In this document: positions 50,830 through 58,555 of the stretch, one piece after another
How positions within the stretch are numbered: the stretch's first letter is position 1
Layout: every line of letters starts with the position of its first letter
Source of the DNA: Scatosoma sp045542595
GTDB taxonomy: Bacteria; Bacillota; Clostridia; Christensenellales; Borkfalkiaceae
DNA: 64,000 nucleotides
Direction of reading: 5' to 3'
Assembly: GCA_045542595.1 (NCBI GenBank)
Contig: JAZQLI010000037.1
Location: 1-64,000 of the forward strand
The notes under the pieces: generated by a model
Seen by the model: only the letters and a program-made list of their open reading frames with translations
What the model was told of the DNA's origin: nothing
The model's database searches: none
Program-made: the position numbers and the translations under genes

Positions 50830-51915
50830 ATGTTACCCAAAGCGTATAAAAAAGTATTTGACGCGATACCCGAAGGCGTATTTGTGTTTGACGATAAGCT
50901 GCGTGTGAAGTTCACGAACGCGGCTTTTCGGCGTTCTTTCTCAGACGGTGCAAAGAAAAGCGGTACGCTTTCGCAAACACTCGGTTGCGGGGAAACGGGT
51001 AGATGCGGCGAAGGGCAAAATTGTGCTTATTGCGCGTTTTTGCGCACTATGCGCTCGGCAATAGAAGAAAAACGTGAAAAGACGGAAACGGTGCGTACTT
51101 CCGTGCACCATTCGGGGCATACCGCGCAGCTTTCGGTGCGTATCCGTATATTCCCCGTGGACGAAAAAGGAAAACTCTTCGTAGGGATAACCGACGGAAC
51201 GTATCAAGCGGAAATGGAACGGGAAATGCTCTCCGCGCAACGGATGCAACAACGGTTGCTCCCTGCAGGAAAGAGTATGGGAGGCGTGCCGTATGCGTAT
51301 ACGTATATTCCTTGCTTGGGCGTTGGGGGAGATTTGCCCGACGTATACGAATATGACGGACAAACGTACGGCGTGCTTGCCGACGTGTCCGGGAAAGGCG
51401 TTTCGGCTGGTATGCTTTCGGCATTTGCAAAAGCGGCGTTTGATAGAAAAGAACGTAATTTGGGTAAAGCGTTGATGAAACTTAACGCTAAGTTTGGCGA
51501 ACTGCAACAAGACGAGCGTTCGTATATTACGGTAGCGGCGGTACGTATAGATACAGTACGCCAAGCAATAGGGTACGCCGTGGCAGGGCATAACGCGCCT
51601 ATTTTACTCAAAAACGGACAGGGAATTCACGAAATTGAAAGTCCTGCGCCACCCATTTCCAACTGGATACCCGATTTTGCGTATCGTGAAAACGAACTGC
51701 CTTACGAAAAGGGGGATTTGCTTGTATTACTCACCGACGGCGTTACCGAATGTATGAACGCGAAAGGCGAGTTGTTTGGTATCGAGCGCGCGGAAAGCGT
51801 ACTGTTGCAAAGCCGTAGCGCGGAAGATTTTATCGGGAAGTTAAAAGCGGCGCTTACGGTGTTTAGCGGTGGAGCGTTCTCTGACGACGTTACGGCAATC
51901 GCTTTCGATTTATAA
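50830..51915 (+). CDS. PAS-SpoIIE protein serine phosphatase with a Cys cluster
   Basis: The 361-residue protein has an N-terminal PAS domain (IPEGVFVFDDKLRVKFTNAA near residue 11) and a C-terminal PP2C/SpoIIE phosphatase (GVGGDLPDVYEYDG near residue 163, VLADVSGKGVSAGMLSAFA near residue 183, LLVLLTDGVTE near residue 298, SDDVTAIAF at the end), retaining the metal-binding Asp residues. After the PAS core a CGETGRCGEGQNCAYC segment (near residue 54) offers four Cys for a metal or redox centre. RsbU-like proteins of this layout dephosphorylate anti-anti-sigma factors, but no partner gene is in the window. The ribosome site (AAGGGA, 13 bases away) is weak, hinting at coupling to dagK. Confidence 0.82.
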   Translation: MLPKAYKKVFDAIPEGVFVFDDKLRVKFTNAAFRRSFSDGAKKSGTLSQTLGCGETGRCGEGQNCAYCAFLRTMRSAIEEKREKTETVRTSVHHSGHTAQLSVRIRIFPVDEKGKLFVGITDGTYQAEMEREMLSAQRMQQRLLPAGKSMGGVPYAYTYIPCLGVGGDLPDVYEYDGQTYGVLADVSGKGVSAGMLSAFAKAAFDRKERNLGKALMKLNAKFGELQQDERSYITVAAVRIDTVRQAIGYAVAGHNAPILLKNGQGIHEIESPAPPISNWIPDFAYRENELPYEKGDLLVLLTDGVTECMNAKGELFGIERAESVLLQSRSAEDFIGKLKAALTVFSGGAFSDDVTAIAFDL

Positions 51916-51980
51916 CAAGGAAACACTGTATATTTGATAGGGATTATAAAAATAAATCGTAAAAAAGTGCCTAAAAACAG

Positions 51981-52009
51981 TTGACAAACGTAAAAAAAAA
52001 TCTTATACT
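51981..52009 (+). promoter_or_regulatory. Strong promoter of the tRNA-Arg region
   Basis: TTGACA (51981-51986) and TATACT (52004-52009), 17 bp apart. The transcript would start near 52016 and run through the partial tRNA copy into the intact tRNA-Arg. Confidence 0.8.
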
Positions 52010-52063
52010 ATATTAGCGCTTTGATGAAAGAGTACTTTTATTTGCGCACTAATATATGGAAAA

Positions 52064-52226
52064 GCACTGTTAGCTCAACTGGATAGAGCGACGAGCTACC
52101 CGTTAAGCAAAGCATTGATAATGCTTTGTAGGGGCGAGAAAAGTGCGCGCCGATAGGTAGGCGCAAACGTTGACTGAAACAACGTAAACCGTACGTTGTT
52201 GAGAAGGTCTACGGAACCAAAGGCTA
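52064..52226 (+). pseudogene. Interrupted, 3'-truncated copy of tRNA-Arg
   Basis: Bases 52064-52090 are identical to the first 27 bases of the intact tRNA-Arg (52249-52275). After 115 unrelated bases, 52206-52226 repeat the tRNA anticodon-arm segment (52278-52298), also identically. The T arm and acceptor 3' strand are absent. The 115-base insert folds into several hairpins: CAAAGCATT/AATGCTTTG (52108-52129), GCGCC/GGCGC, and ACGTTG/CAACGT with a second ACGTTG that offers an alternative pairing. It is transcribed ahead of the real tRNA. It may be a decayed duplicate with an insertion, or a leader RNA; neither can be settled here. Confidence 0.6.
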
Positions 52227-52248
52227 TCCAAAGGAAATTTAAATACTT

Positions 52249-52325
52249 GCACTGTTAGCTCAACTGGATAGAGCGTTGGTCTACGGAACCAAAGGCTAGG
52301 AGTTCGAACCTCTTACGGTGCACCA
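52249..52325 (+). tRNA. tRNA-Arg (anticodon ACG)
   Basis: A complete 77-base cloverleaf: acceptor GCACTGT/ACGGTGC, D arm GCTC/GAGC, anticodon stem TTGGT/ACCAA with loop CTACGGA (anticodon ACG, A34 read as inosine), T arm AGGAG-TTCGAAC-CTCTT, discriminator A, and encoded CCA. It decodes CGN arginine codons, which are common in the nearby genes. Confidence 0.95.
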
Positions 52326-52363
52326 GCAAACAGCCCACGGCAATATGCCGTGGGCTGTTTGCT
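52325..52363 (+). terminator. Perfect 18-bp hairpin abutting the tRNA 3' end
   Basis: Bases 52325-52342 pair completely with 52346-52363 around an ATA loop. The stem uses the last A of the encoded CCA. No T-run follows (GTGTG), so it may act as a processing or Rho-independent-like signal; the terminator label is tentative. Confidence 0.5.
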
Positions 52364-52468
52364 GTGTGAAGCGTAACAGTAAGTAGAAAGCTTACGGGTT
52401 CGGGCTTGTCGTAATGCGACAGCCCTGCGCCTTGCGCGCAGCTGAAACGCTCAAAAAACAAAAGAAAA

Positions 52469-52494
52469 ACCCACCCGATACAAATCGGGTGGGT
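52469..52494 (-). terminator. Terminator of the GPH symporter gene
   Basis: ACCCACCCGAT and ATCGGGTGGGT form an 11-bp perfect stem with an ACAA loop. On the minus strand a T-rich tail follows (AAAAGAAAAAC on the plus strand to its left). It lies 20 bases past the symporter stop. Confidence 0.85.
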
Positions 52495-52513
52495 ACATTT
52501 ATGAAGGGAGAAA

Positions 52514-54028
52514 TTATTCTTCTGTGTCTTCTACGTTATTTTCCGTTTCTTCAACAACTTCGTCTTCAACAACTTCTTCTACGGATTCCGCAATTTGTGC
52601 GTTTTCCGCTGCATTAGAAGCAGCCGCAAATGCTCTTCTTTCGTTAAGTTCAGCAGTCATCTTAGCAACCGTCTTCTTATCAAGGTTGTAAATGAAGGTG
52701 ATAGCTACGAACATTACAATGCCGCTGAATGCGTACAAGCCAGCAACAAGCCAACGCATATTGGTTGCAACTTCAATCGTTTGCGCTGCGCCAAGTTCAC
52801 TGTTATAGCCGAGCGCTGCCATAATCAATACGACGAGCGAAGGGCCAACGCCTTGTGCGAGTTTTCTAAAGAAGGAGTGTAAGGAATATACCGTACCTTC
52901 TTCTTTCGTGCCGTTCTTCCATTCGTTATAGTCGATTGCGTCTGCCATAAGCGCCCAAGATACACAGGTGTAGAAGCCAAGACCGAAGCCAAAGAATACT
53001 TGTGCGATTACAAAGAATACGATACCCGTTACATTAGGAGTAATCAACGGGTTGAACAGGAGGATGCCGCCGATAGCGGAAACGCCCGCGCCTACTACGC
53101 AACCTTCTTTCTTGCCCCATTTATCAACGATTTTCTTGATAAAAGGCATAAATAAGAACATAGGCAAATAGGAGATGAGTTGAACAATACCCGAAATTTG
53201 TGCATTTTCGAAATACGATTGGAAGAGCACTGCCGTAGCGGTAGTGGAGCTATTCATGCCCAAGAACATTGCCATTGCCGCAAGCGTAGCGCCTACAGCT
53301 GCAGGGTTCTTGATGAAATTCTTCATAGCTTTGAATACGTTGAATTTTTGCGTGTTTTCACTAATTTTAACTGCATTTTCGTCTACGCGGATAGTGGTGG
53401 TCTTCAACATAAAGATGAAGCAGCCAAGCCCAATAACGCCCATAACGATTGCCGCGATAAATACGTTACCGCCGATAAGGTTGCTGTTTGCGTCGTATAC
53501 GATGAAGGGCAATAATACCATAGGTAAAATATTACCTATCATCGAGCCGATAGAACGCCACGTGGAAAGTTGCGCTCTTTCAGAGCCGTTTTCCGTGATA
53601 ACGGACATCATCGAACCATAGGGTACGTTTGCAAACGTATAGAATGCATCCCAAAGTACGTAGCCGAGCACGAACATAATGCCTTTTACCCACGTTTCCG
53701 CGCCGGGAATGGGTAAGAAGAAGAATAAGCCGGAGAAGAGCAAGCCGAGTGCACCGATAAAGATGTACGTCTTGAATTTGCCGTGCTTATACGCCCTCTT
53801 GTCCGCGTCGAACATCGAACCGAGCAGGGGGTCGTTGATAGCGTCCCAAACTTGAACGACTAACAACAATGCGGCGTAAAGTTCTTCGCCGAGCAACATA
53901 AATTGCAACCAGAACAACGCCATAATAGAGCTCTTTAACGAGAAACTCATATTACAACCAAGGTCGCCGGCTGCATACGATATCTTGTCCCTCATACCGA
54001 AGGGACGTTTTTGAGTAACGGTTTCCAT
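52514..54028 (-). CDS. MFS/GPH-family glycoside-cation symporter
   Basis: The 504-residue membrane protein has about twelve helices and GPH-family features: ISYAAGDLGCNMSFSLKS at the start, VWDAINDPLLGSMFDA near residue 59 with the conserved Asp residues, and a late SWALMADAIDYNEWK near residue 357. GPH proteins import oligosaccharides, glucuronides or pentosides with Na+ or H+. It is divergent from a GH2/uxuA operon, so a glucuronide or galactoside is the likely cargo. The C-terminal 40 residues are strongly acidic (EEVVEDEVVEETE), an unusual cytosolic tail. RBS AAAGGAGG. Confidence 0.88.
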   Translation of the reverse strand: METVTQKRPFGMRDKISYAAGDLGCNMSFSLKSSIMALFWLQFMLLGEELYAALLLVVQVWDAINDPLLGSMFDADKRAYKHGKFKTYIFIGALGLLFSGLFFFLPIPGAETWVKGIMFVLGYVLWDAFYTFANVPYGSMMSVITENGSERAQLSTWRSIGSMIGNILPMVLLPFIVYDANSNLIGGNVFIAAIVMGVIGLGCFIFMLKTTTIRVDENAVKISENTQKFNVFKAMKNFIKNPAAVGATLAAMAMFLGMNSSTTATAVLFQSYFENAQISGIVQLISYLPMFLFMPFIKKIVDKWGKKEGCVVGAGVSAIGGILLFNPLITPNVTGIVFFVIAQVFFGFGLGFYTCVSWALMADAIDYNEWKNGTKEEGTVYSLHSFFRKLAQGVGPSLVVLIMAALGYNSELGAAQTIEVATNMRWLVAGLYAFSGIVMFVAITFIYNLDKKTVAKMTAELNERRAFAAASNAAENAQIAESVEEVVEDEVVEETENNVEDTEE

Positions 54029-54079
54029 AAATTCCTCCTTTCATATTTTTAAGAGCGACCAAACCGCAATATGCCGCTC

Positions 54080-54098
54080 TTGTGATAGGTTTGTGATA
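54080..54098 (-). promoter_or_regulatory. Candidate repressor operator at the symporter start site
   Basis: TTGTGATA occurs at 54080-54087 and 54091-54098, an 11-bp direct repeat covering the predicted transcription start of the leftward gene (near 54094). Related boxes lie at 54264-54287 and 60011-60030. Confidence 0.55.
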
Positions 54099-54100
54099 AC

Positions 54101-54129
54101 ATTATATAGCAAAAAACAAATAGTGTCAA
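54101..54129 (-). promoter_or_regulatory. Promoter of the GPH symporter gene
   Basis: On the minus strand TTGACA (54129-54124), 17 bp, TATAAT (54106-54101): full consensus. Confidence 0.85.
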
Positions 54130-54221
54130 TCCTTTTTGTTAAAACTAACAAAAATTATTCAAAAAGAACAAAAATCGGAGAGAATATTAAATGTTTTTTT
54201 CAAGGAAACGTTTGTTAACTC

Positions 54222-54250
54222 TTGACAGAAAACGCTAGATAAGGTATAAT
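54222..54250 (+). promoter_or_regulatory. Promoter of the GH2-uxuA operon
   Basis: TTGACA (54222-54227), 17 bp, TATAAT (54245-54250): full consensus. Such a strong promoter in a catabolic operon implies repression. Confidence 0.88.
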
Positions 54251-54263
54251 AAAAGTAGTATGA

Positions 54264-54287
54264 TATCACAATATATAGTTTGTGAAT
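54264..54287 (+). promoter_or_regulatory. Candidate repressor operator just after the GH2 promoter
   Basis: TATCACAA (54264-54271) and TTGTGAAT (54280-54287) face each other across 8 bases, about +8 to +31 of the transcript. They are copies of the TTGTGATA box seen at the symporter promoter. Confidence 0.55.
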
Positions 54288-54332
54288 TTTTATAAAAATA
54301 TATTAAAAAAACACAGTTTCGGGAGGAACAAA

Positions 54333-56585
54333 ATGAGAACGAGAATGAAATGGAATGAAGGTTGGCTTTTTTATAAAGGCACAGCGGACATTGCAGGGCT
54401 TGCAGACGGCGAAACGGTAAATTTGCCGCATAGCTGGAATGCAACGGACGGACAAGACGGCGGCAACGATTATTTCCGCGGTTCTTGCGTGTACACGAAA
54501 AAGATTAGTAAGGCTGATTTGCCTGCCAACAACGAATATTATTTGGAAATCCGCGGTGCGAACTCTTCAGCGGACGCATACGTAAACGGTAAGCATATGG
54601 CGCACCACGACGGCGGATATTCCACGTGGCGTATCAATTTCACGAACGAATTACAAGAAGAAAACGAAATTGCTATCGTAGTAGACAACGCACCGAACGA
54701 TAAAGTATATCCCCAAGTGGCGGACTTCACGTTCTACGGCGGTTTGTATCGCGATGTGTACTTGGTTTGCGTGCCCCAAACGCATTTCGATTTAGATTAT
54801 TTCGGCGGCGAAGGATTTACGGTTACGCCCGTTATGGACGGTAAAAACGCAAACGTAAACCTTGCCGTATATACGAAAGATATGCAAGACGGCGACGAAA
54901 TTGTATACACCGTTTGCGACAAGGAAGGTAGCGTCGTTTACGAAAACAAAACGTCGGAAACGAAGGTAGACTTCGTTATTGAAAATGCAAACCTTTGGAA
55001 CGGACGTAAAAATCCGTACTTGTACACGGCGAAAGCGGCTATCGTGCGCGGCGGTGAAACGTTGGACGAAGTGTCCGCTCGTTTTGGTTGCCGTAGTTTT
55101 GAAATTGACCCCGAACGCGGTTTCATTTTAAACGGCGAAGAATATCCCTTGCGCGGCGTATCCCGTCATCAAGACAGATGGGGAATCGGCAACGCGCTTT
55201 TGCCTGAACATCACGAAGAAGATATCAATTTGATTTTGGAAGTAGGCGCGACGACGATTCGTTTGGCACACTACCAACATGACCAGTATTTCTACGATTT
55301 GTGCGACGAAAAGGGTTTGGTTATTTGGGCGGAAATTCCGTATATTTCTCAACATATGCCTACGGCGAGAGAAAATACCATTTCGCAAATGAAAGAACTT
55401 ATCGTGCAAAACTACAACCACGCGTCTATCGTCGTTTGGGGACTCTCCAACGAAATTACTATGAAGGGCGCGAAAGACCCCGATTTGCTTGAAAATCATC
55501 ACATTTTGAATGATTTAGTACACGAAATGGACAAGACTCGTCTTACCACGATGGCGTGCGTTTCTATGTGCGATATGAACGAAGAATACGTACAAATCCC
55601 CGACGTGGTTTCGTACAATCACTATTTCGGCTGGTATGGTGGCGATACGTCGATGAACGGTCCTTGGTTTGATAAATTCCACGCGACGTTCCCCAACAAG
55701 CCTATTGGCGTTAGCGAATACGGCTGTGAAGCGTTGAACTGGCATACGTCCAACCCCGTTCAAGGCGACTACACGGAAGAATATCAAGCGTATTACCACG
55801 AAGAGCTTATCAAACAGTTGTTCACGCGTAAATATTTGTGGGCGACGCACGTTTGGAATATGTTCGATTTTGGTGCGGACGCGCGTGCGGAAGGCGGCGA
55901 AAACGGTCAAAACCACAAAGGGCTTATGACATTTGATAGAAAATACAAAAAGGACGCGTTCTATGCGTACAAGGCTTGGCTTTCGGACGAACCGTTCGTA
56001 CACCTTTGCGGTAAACGCTACGTTGACCGCGTGGAAGACGTAACCAAGGTTACCGTATATTCCAACCAACCCGAAGTGGAATTATTCTTGAACGGCGAAA
56101 GCTTGGGTAAAAAACAAAGTGCGGAACATTTCTTCTATTTCGACGTACCCAACGTTGGCGAAAGCACTATCGTTGTCAAAGCGGGCGATTTGCAAGACGA
56201 AGGAAAACTTCGTAAAGTGGACGAAATGAATCCCGATTATATCCTGAAAGAAAAGGGCGCTATCTTGAACTGGTTCGACGTAGAAACGCCCGAAGGTAGA
56301 TTCTCACTCAACGATAAAATGTCGGATATTATGAGTTCGTTCTGGGGCAAACTTTGGTTTGCGAAGATGGCTTTGAAAATTAAGAAAGCACTTTCCGGCG
56401 GCGATAAGAAGGCGATGGGCGGTTTTGAAATCAACGAAGGTATGATGCAAATGATGGGCGGATTTACGGTGCTTCGTATGACCAACCTTATGGGCAATAT
56501 GAACATCACTTGGACGAAGGAAGAATTGTTGAAGATGAATAAACAACTCAACCGTATCCGCAAACCGAAAAATAAGAAAAAGTAA
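54333..56585 (+). CDS. GH2 family glycosidase, probable beta-glucuronidase or beta-galactosidase
   Basis: The 750-residue protein (ATG 54333 after GGGAGGA; the frame from 54282 lies in the leader) has the GH2 series: jelly-roll (VNLPHSWNATDG), Ig domain, TIM barrel (PLRGVSRHQD). The acid/base is E374 in GLSNEITMKG and the nucleophile E462 in GVSEYGCEAL. At residues 527-529 NHK matches the NxK pattern that binds the glucuronate carboxylate in bacterial glucuronidases; some galactosidases have a similar NDKG, so this alone is not proof. Mannonate dehydratase and mannonate oxidoreductase genes follow directly, which favours a glucuronide substrate. A late hydrophobic-basic C-terminal tail (after residue 650) is unassigned. 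No signal peptide. Confidence 0.85.
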   Translation: MRTRMKWNEGWLFYKGTADIAGLADGETVNLPHSWNATDGQDGGNDYFRGSCVYTKKISKADLPANNEYYLEIRGANSSADAYVNGKHMAHHDGGYSTWRINFTNELQEENEIAIVVDNAPNDKVYPQVADFTFYGGLYRDVYLVCVPQTHFDLDYFGGEGFTVTPVMDGKNANVNLAVYTKDMQDGDEIVYTVCDKEGSVVYENKTSETKVDFVIENANLWNGRKNPYLYTAKAAIVRGGETLDEVSARFGCRSFEIDPERGFILNGEEYPLRGVSRHQDRWGIGNALLPEHHEEDINLILEVGATTIRLAHYQHDQYFYDLCDEKGLVIWAEIPYISQHMPTARENTISQMKELIVQNYNHASIVVWGLSNEITMKGAKDPDLLENHHILNDLVHEMDKTRLTTMACVSMCDMNEEYVQIPDVVSYNHYFGWYGGDTSMNGPWFDKFHATFPNKPIGVSEYGCEALNWHTSNPVQGDYTEEYQAYYHEELIKQLFTRKYLWATHVWNMFDFGADARAEGGENGQNHKGLMTFDRKYKKDAFYAYKAWLSDEPFVHLCGKRYVDRVEDVTKVTVYSNQPEVELFLNGESLGKKQSAEHFFYFDVPNVGESTIVVKAGDLQDEGKLRKVDEMNPDYILKEKGAILNWFDVETPEGRFSLNDKMSDIMSSFWGKLWFAKMALKIKKALSGGDKKAMGGFEINEGMMQMMGGFTVLRMTNLMGNMNITWTKEELLKMNKQLNRIRKPKNKKK

Positions 56586-56600
56586 TAAGGAGAAAGAAAT

Positions 56601-57695
56601 ATGCCTATGCAAATGACCTTTCGCTGGTATGGCGAAGGAAACGACAAAATCAGTTTGCAAGATATCAAACAAATTCCTGGTGTTACGGGTATCGTTTGGG
56701 CGTTGCACGATAAGATGCCCGGCGAAATTTGGGAAGTAGACGAAATTGCAAAAGTAAAAGCGCAGCTGGATAAATACGGCTTTAATATGGACGTTGTAGA
56801 ATCGGTAAACGTGCACGACGATATTAAAATAGGTCTTCCTACGCGCGATAAGTATATTGAAAATTACAAACAAACCATTCGTAACTTGGCGAAATTTGGC
56901 GTGAAAGTAATTTGTTATAACTTTATGCCTATTTTCGACTGGACGCGTTCCGATTTATTTCACCCCGTAGGCGACGGCTCGACGGCGCTTTTCTACGAAA
57001 AGGGAATGATTCAAGAAGACTACAACGCGATGGCGAAGTATATCTTGGATTTCACGGAAAAATACAATATGTCTTTTCCCGGTTGGGAGCCCGAACGTAT
57101 GGCGAAACTTGACGAACTGTTCAAGGCGTACGAAGGGGTTGACCACGAAAAACTGTGGGCGAACTTGCAATATTTCTTGGAAGGTATTATGCCTGCCTGC
57201 GAAGAGACTGGCATCAAAATGGCTATCCATATGGACGACCCGCCTTGGGATATTTTCGGCTTGCCGAGATTGCTCGTCAACGAAGCAAATATCGATAGAT
57301 TCTTGAAAATGGTGGATAACCCCTACAACTGTTTGACGCTTTGTTCGGGTAGTTTGAATGCCAACCCCGAAAACGACGTGGCGGCTATCGTAAGAAAGCA
57401 TTGCGATAGAATTGCGTTCGCGCATATTAGAAACGTAAAACATTTTGAAAACGGCGATTTCTCGGAAGCAAGCCATCGCGATTGCGACGGGGATACGGGC
57501 ATACTCAATATCTTGAAAGCGTATCACGATTGTGGTTTTGAAGGGTACATTCGTCCCGACCATGGTAGGCACCTTTGGGGCGAAAAGGCAGGCACGGTAC
57601 GTCCTGGATACGGATTGTACGATAGAGCGCTCGGCATTATGTATATGCTTGGCGTATGGGATATGTTAGATAAATTAAAAGGAGAAAACAAATAA
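56601..57695 (+). CDS. uxuA: Mannonate dehydratase
   Basis: The 364-residue TIM-barrel enzyme dehydrates D-mannonate to 2-keto-3-deoxygluconate in hexuronate breakdown. It shows the UxuA start (MTFRWYGEGNDKISLQDIKQ), GIVWALHDKMPGEIW near residue 31, NFMPIFDWTRSDL near residue 108, MAIHMDDPPWDIFGLPR near residue 210, and a late IRPDHGRHLWGE. Fructuronate reductase function is supplied by the next gene, whose start overlaps the stop by one base. No uxaC isomerase gene is in the window. RBS AAGGAGAAAG. Confidence 0.93.
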   Translation: MPMQMTFRWYGEGNDKISLQDIKQIPGVTGIVWALHDKMPGEIWEVDEIAKVKAQLDKYGFNMDVVESVNVHDDIKIGLPTRDKYIENYKQTIRNLAKFGVKVICYNFMPIFDWTRSDLFHPVGDGSTALFYEKGMIQEDYNAMAKYILDFTEKYNMSFPGWEPERMAKLDELFKAYEGVDHEKLWANLQYFLEGIMPACEETGIKMAIHMDDPPWDIFGLPRLLVNEANIDRFLKMVDNPYNCLTLCSGSLNANPENDVAAIVRKHCDRIAFAHIRNVKHFENGDFSEASHRDCDGDTGILNILKAYHDCGFEGYIRPDHGRHLWGEKAGTVRPGYGLYDRALGIMYMLGVWDMLDKLKGENK

Positions 57696-58537
57696 TGAAT
57701 TTACCCTTGAATATTGATTATAGCGGAAAAGTAGTAGTAATTACGGGCGCAGGCGGTTTAATTTGCGGCGCGATGGCAAGAGCGTTTGCACAAAGCGGGG
57801 CAAAAGTTGCCGCACTCGATTTGAATGAAGAAGCGGTGAAAAAGCTCGCTGATGAACTCAAGGCGGAAGGCTACGTTTGCGAAGGATATAAAGCGAACGT
57901 ACTCGATAGCGCGGCGTTGGAAGAAGTGCACCAAGCGGTTTTGAAAGATTTAGGGCCTTGTGATATTCTCGTAAACGGCGCAGGCGGTAATAACCCGAGA
58001 GCGACGACGGATAACGAATATCAACACGAAGCGAAAGAAGGCGGTAAATCGTTCTTCGATTTGGATAGCAACGGCGTGGATTTTGTATTTAAACTCAATT
58101 TCCAAGGCACGCTTTTACCTACGCAGGCGTTTGCGAAAGATATGGTAGCGAAAAAGAAAGGTTGTATTTTGAACATTTCTTCGATGAATGCGTACACGCC
58201 CTTGACGAAAATCCCTGCGTATAGCGCGGCGAAAGCGGGTATTTCCAACTTTACGCAATGGCTTGCAACGCACTTTGCAGGTACGGGAATCCGTTGCAAC
58301 GCAATCGCACCCGGATTTTTAGTGTCCGCACAAAACAAGGCGCTTTTGTTCAATGAAGACGGTACGCCTACCGCGCGTTCGGCAAAGATTTTGAACGGCA
58401 CGCCTACGGGTAGATTTGTAGACGCAGAAGAACTTATCGGCGGTACGCTTTTCCTTTGCGACGACAAATCGGCTTCGGCAATTACAGGTGTTGTATTGCC
58501 TATCGACTGCGGCTTTGCGGCATATTCGGGAGTATAA
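57695..58537 (+). CDS. SDR-family D-mannonate oxidoreductase (fructuronate reductase)
   Basis: The 280-residue SDR enzyme has the NAD(P) motif TGAGGLICGAMARAFA near residue 16, NGAGGNNPRA near residue 93, the Ser/Tyr/Lys triad with ISSMNAYTP near residue 161 and YSAAKAG near residue 174. Short-chain proteins of this kind placed directly after uxuA in Firmicutes are taken as D-mannonate oxidoreductases, replacing the UxuB long-chain enzyme. The assignment relies on the neighbour. Start overlaps uxuA by one base. Confidence 0.82.
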   Translation: MNLPLNIDYSGKVVVITGAGGLICGAMARAFAQSGAKVAALDLNEEAVKKLADELKAEGYVCEGYKANVLDSAALEEVHQAVLKDLGPCDILVNGAGGNNPRATTDNEYQHEAKEGGKSFFDLDSNGVDFVFKLNFQGTLLPTQAFAKDMVAKKKGCILNISSMNAYTPLTKIPAYSAAKAGISNFTQWLATHFAGTGIRCNAIAPGFLVSAQNKALLFNEDGTPTARSAKILNGTPTGRFVDAEELIGGTLFLCDDKSASAITGVVLPIDCGFAAYSGV

Positions 58538-58555
58538 TTACGCAAGAGGTTTATT

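Larger units (their letters stand above)
51916..52513 (+). other. 598-bp region without a protein gene: promoter, broken and intact tRNA-Arg, hairpins
   Basis: No convincing ORF was found. In order it holds a promoter (51981-52009), a hairpin-capable leader (52016-52063), the partial tRNA copy (52064-52226), tRNA-Arg (52249-52325), an 18-bp perfect hairpin, three smaller hairpins (about 52379-52395, 52402-52425, 52425-52441) and the terminator of the leftward transporter gene (52469-52494). Confidence 0.7.
54029..54332. promoter_or_regulatory. Divergent control region between the symporter and GH2 genes
   Basis: It contains both divergent promoters, four TTGTGATA-type boxes, and a perfect inverted repeat TTTTTGTTA-N4-TAACAAAAA (54133-54154) with further AACAAA/TTTGTTA copies at 54167 and 54211. 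No ORF is supported inside. Confidence 0.7.

Noticed and set aside
52143..52205. GTGCG...GATAGG in the tRNA insert as a group II intron 5' end
   Set aside because: It resembles the start of some group II introns, but there is no domain V, no reverse transcriptase gene and too little length. Kept only as a remote idea.
52091..52205. Group I intron in a tRNA-Arg gene
   Set aside because: The insert is about 115 bases, shorter than known self-splicing group I introns, no P7 core was found, and the 3' part of the tRNA is missing.
54282..54332. Upstream in-frame start of the second GH2 gene
   Set aside because: Lies inside a proposed operator in the leader without a ribosome site; GGGAGGA precedes 54333.
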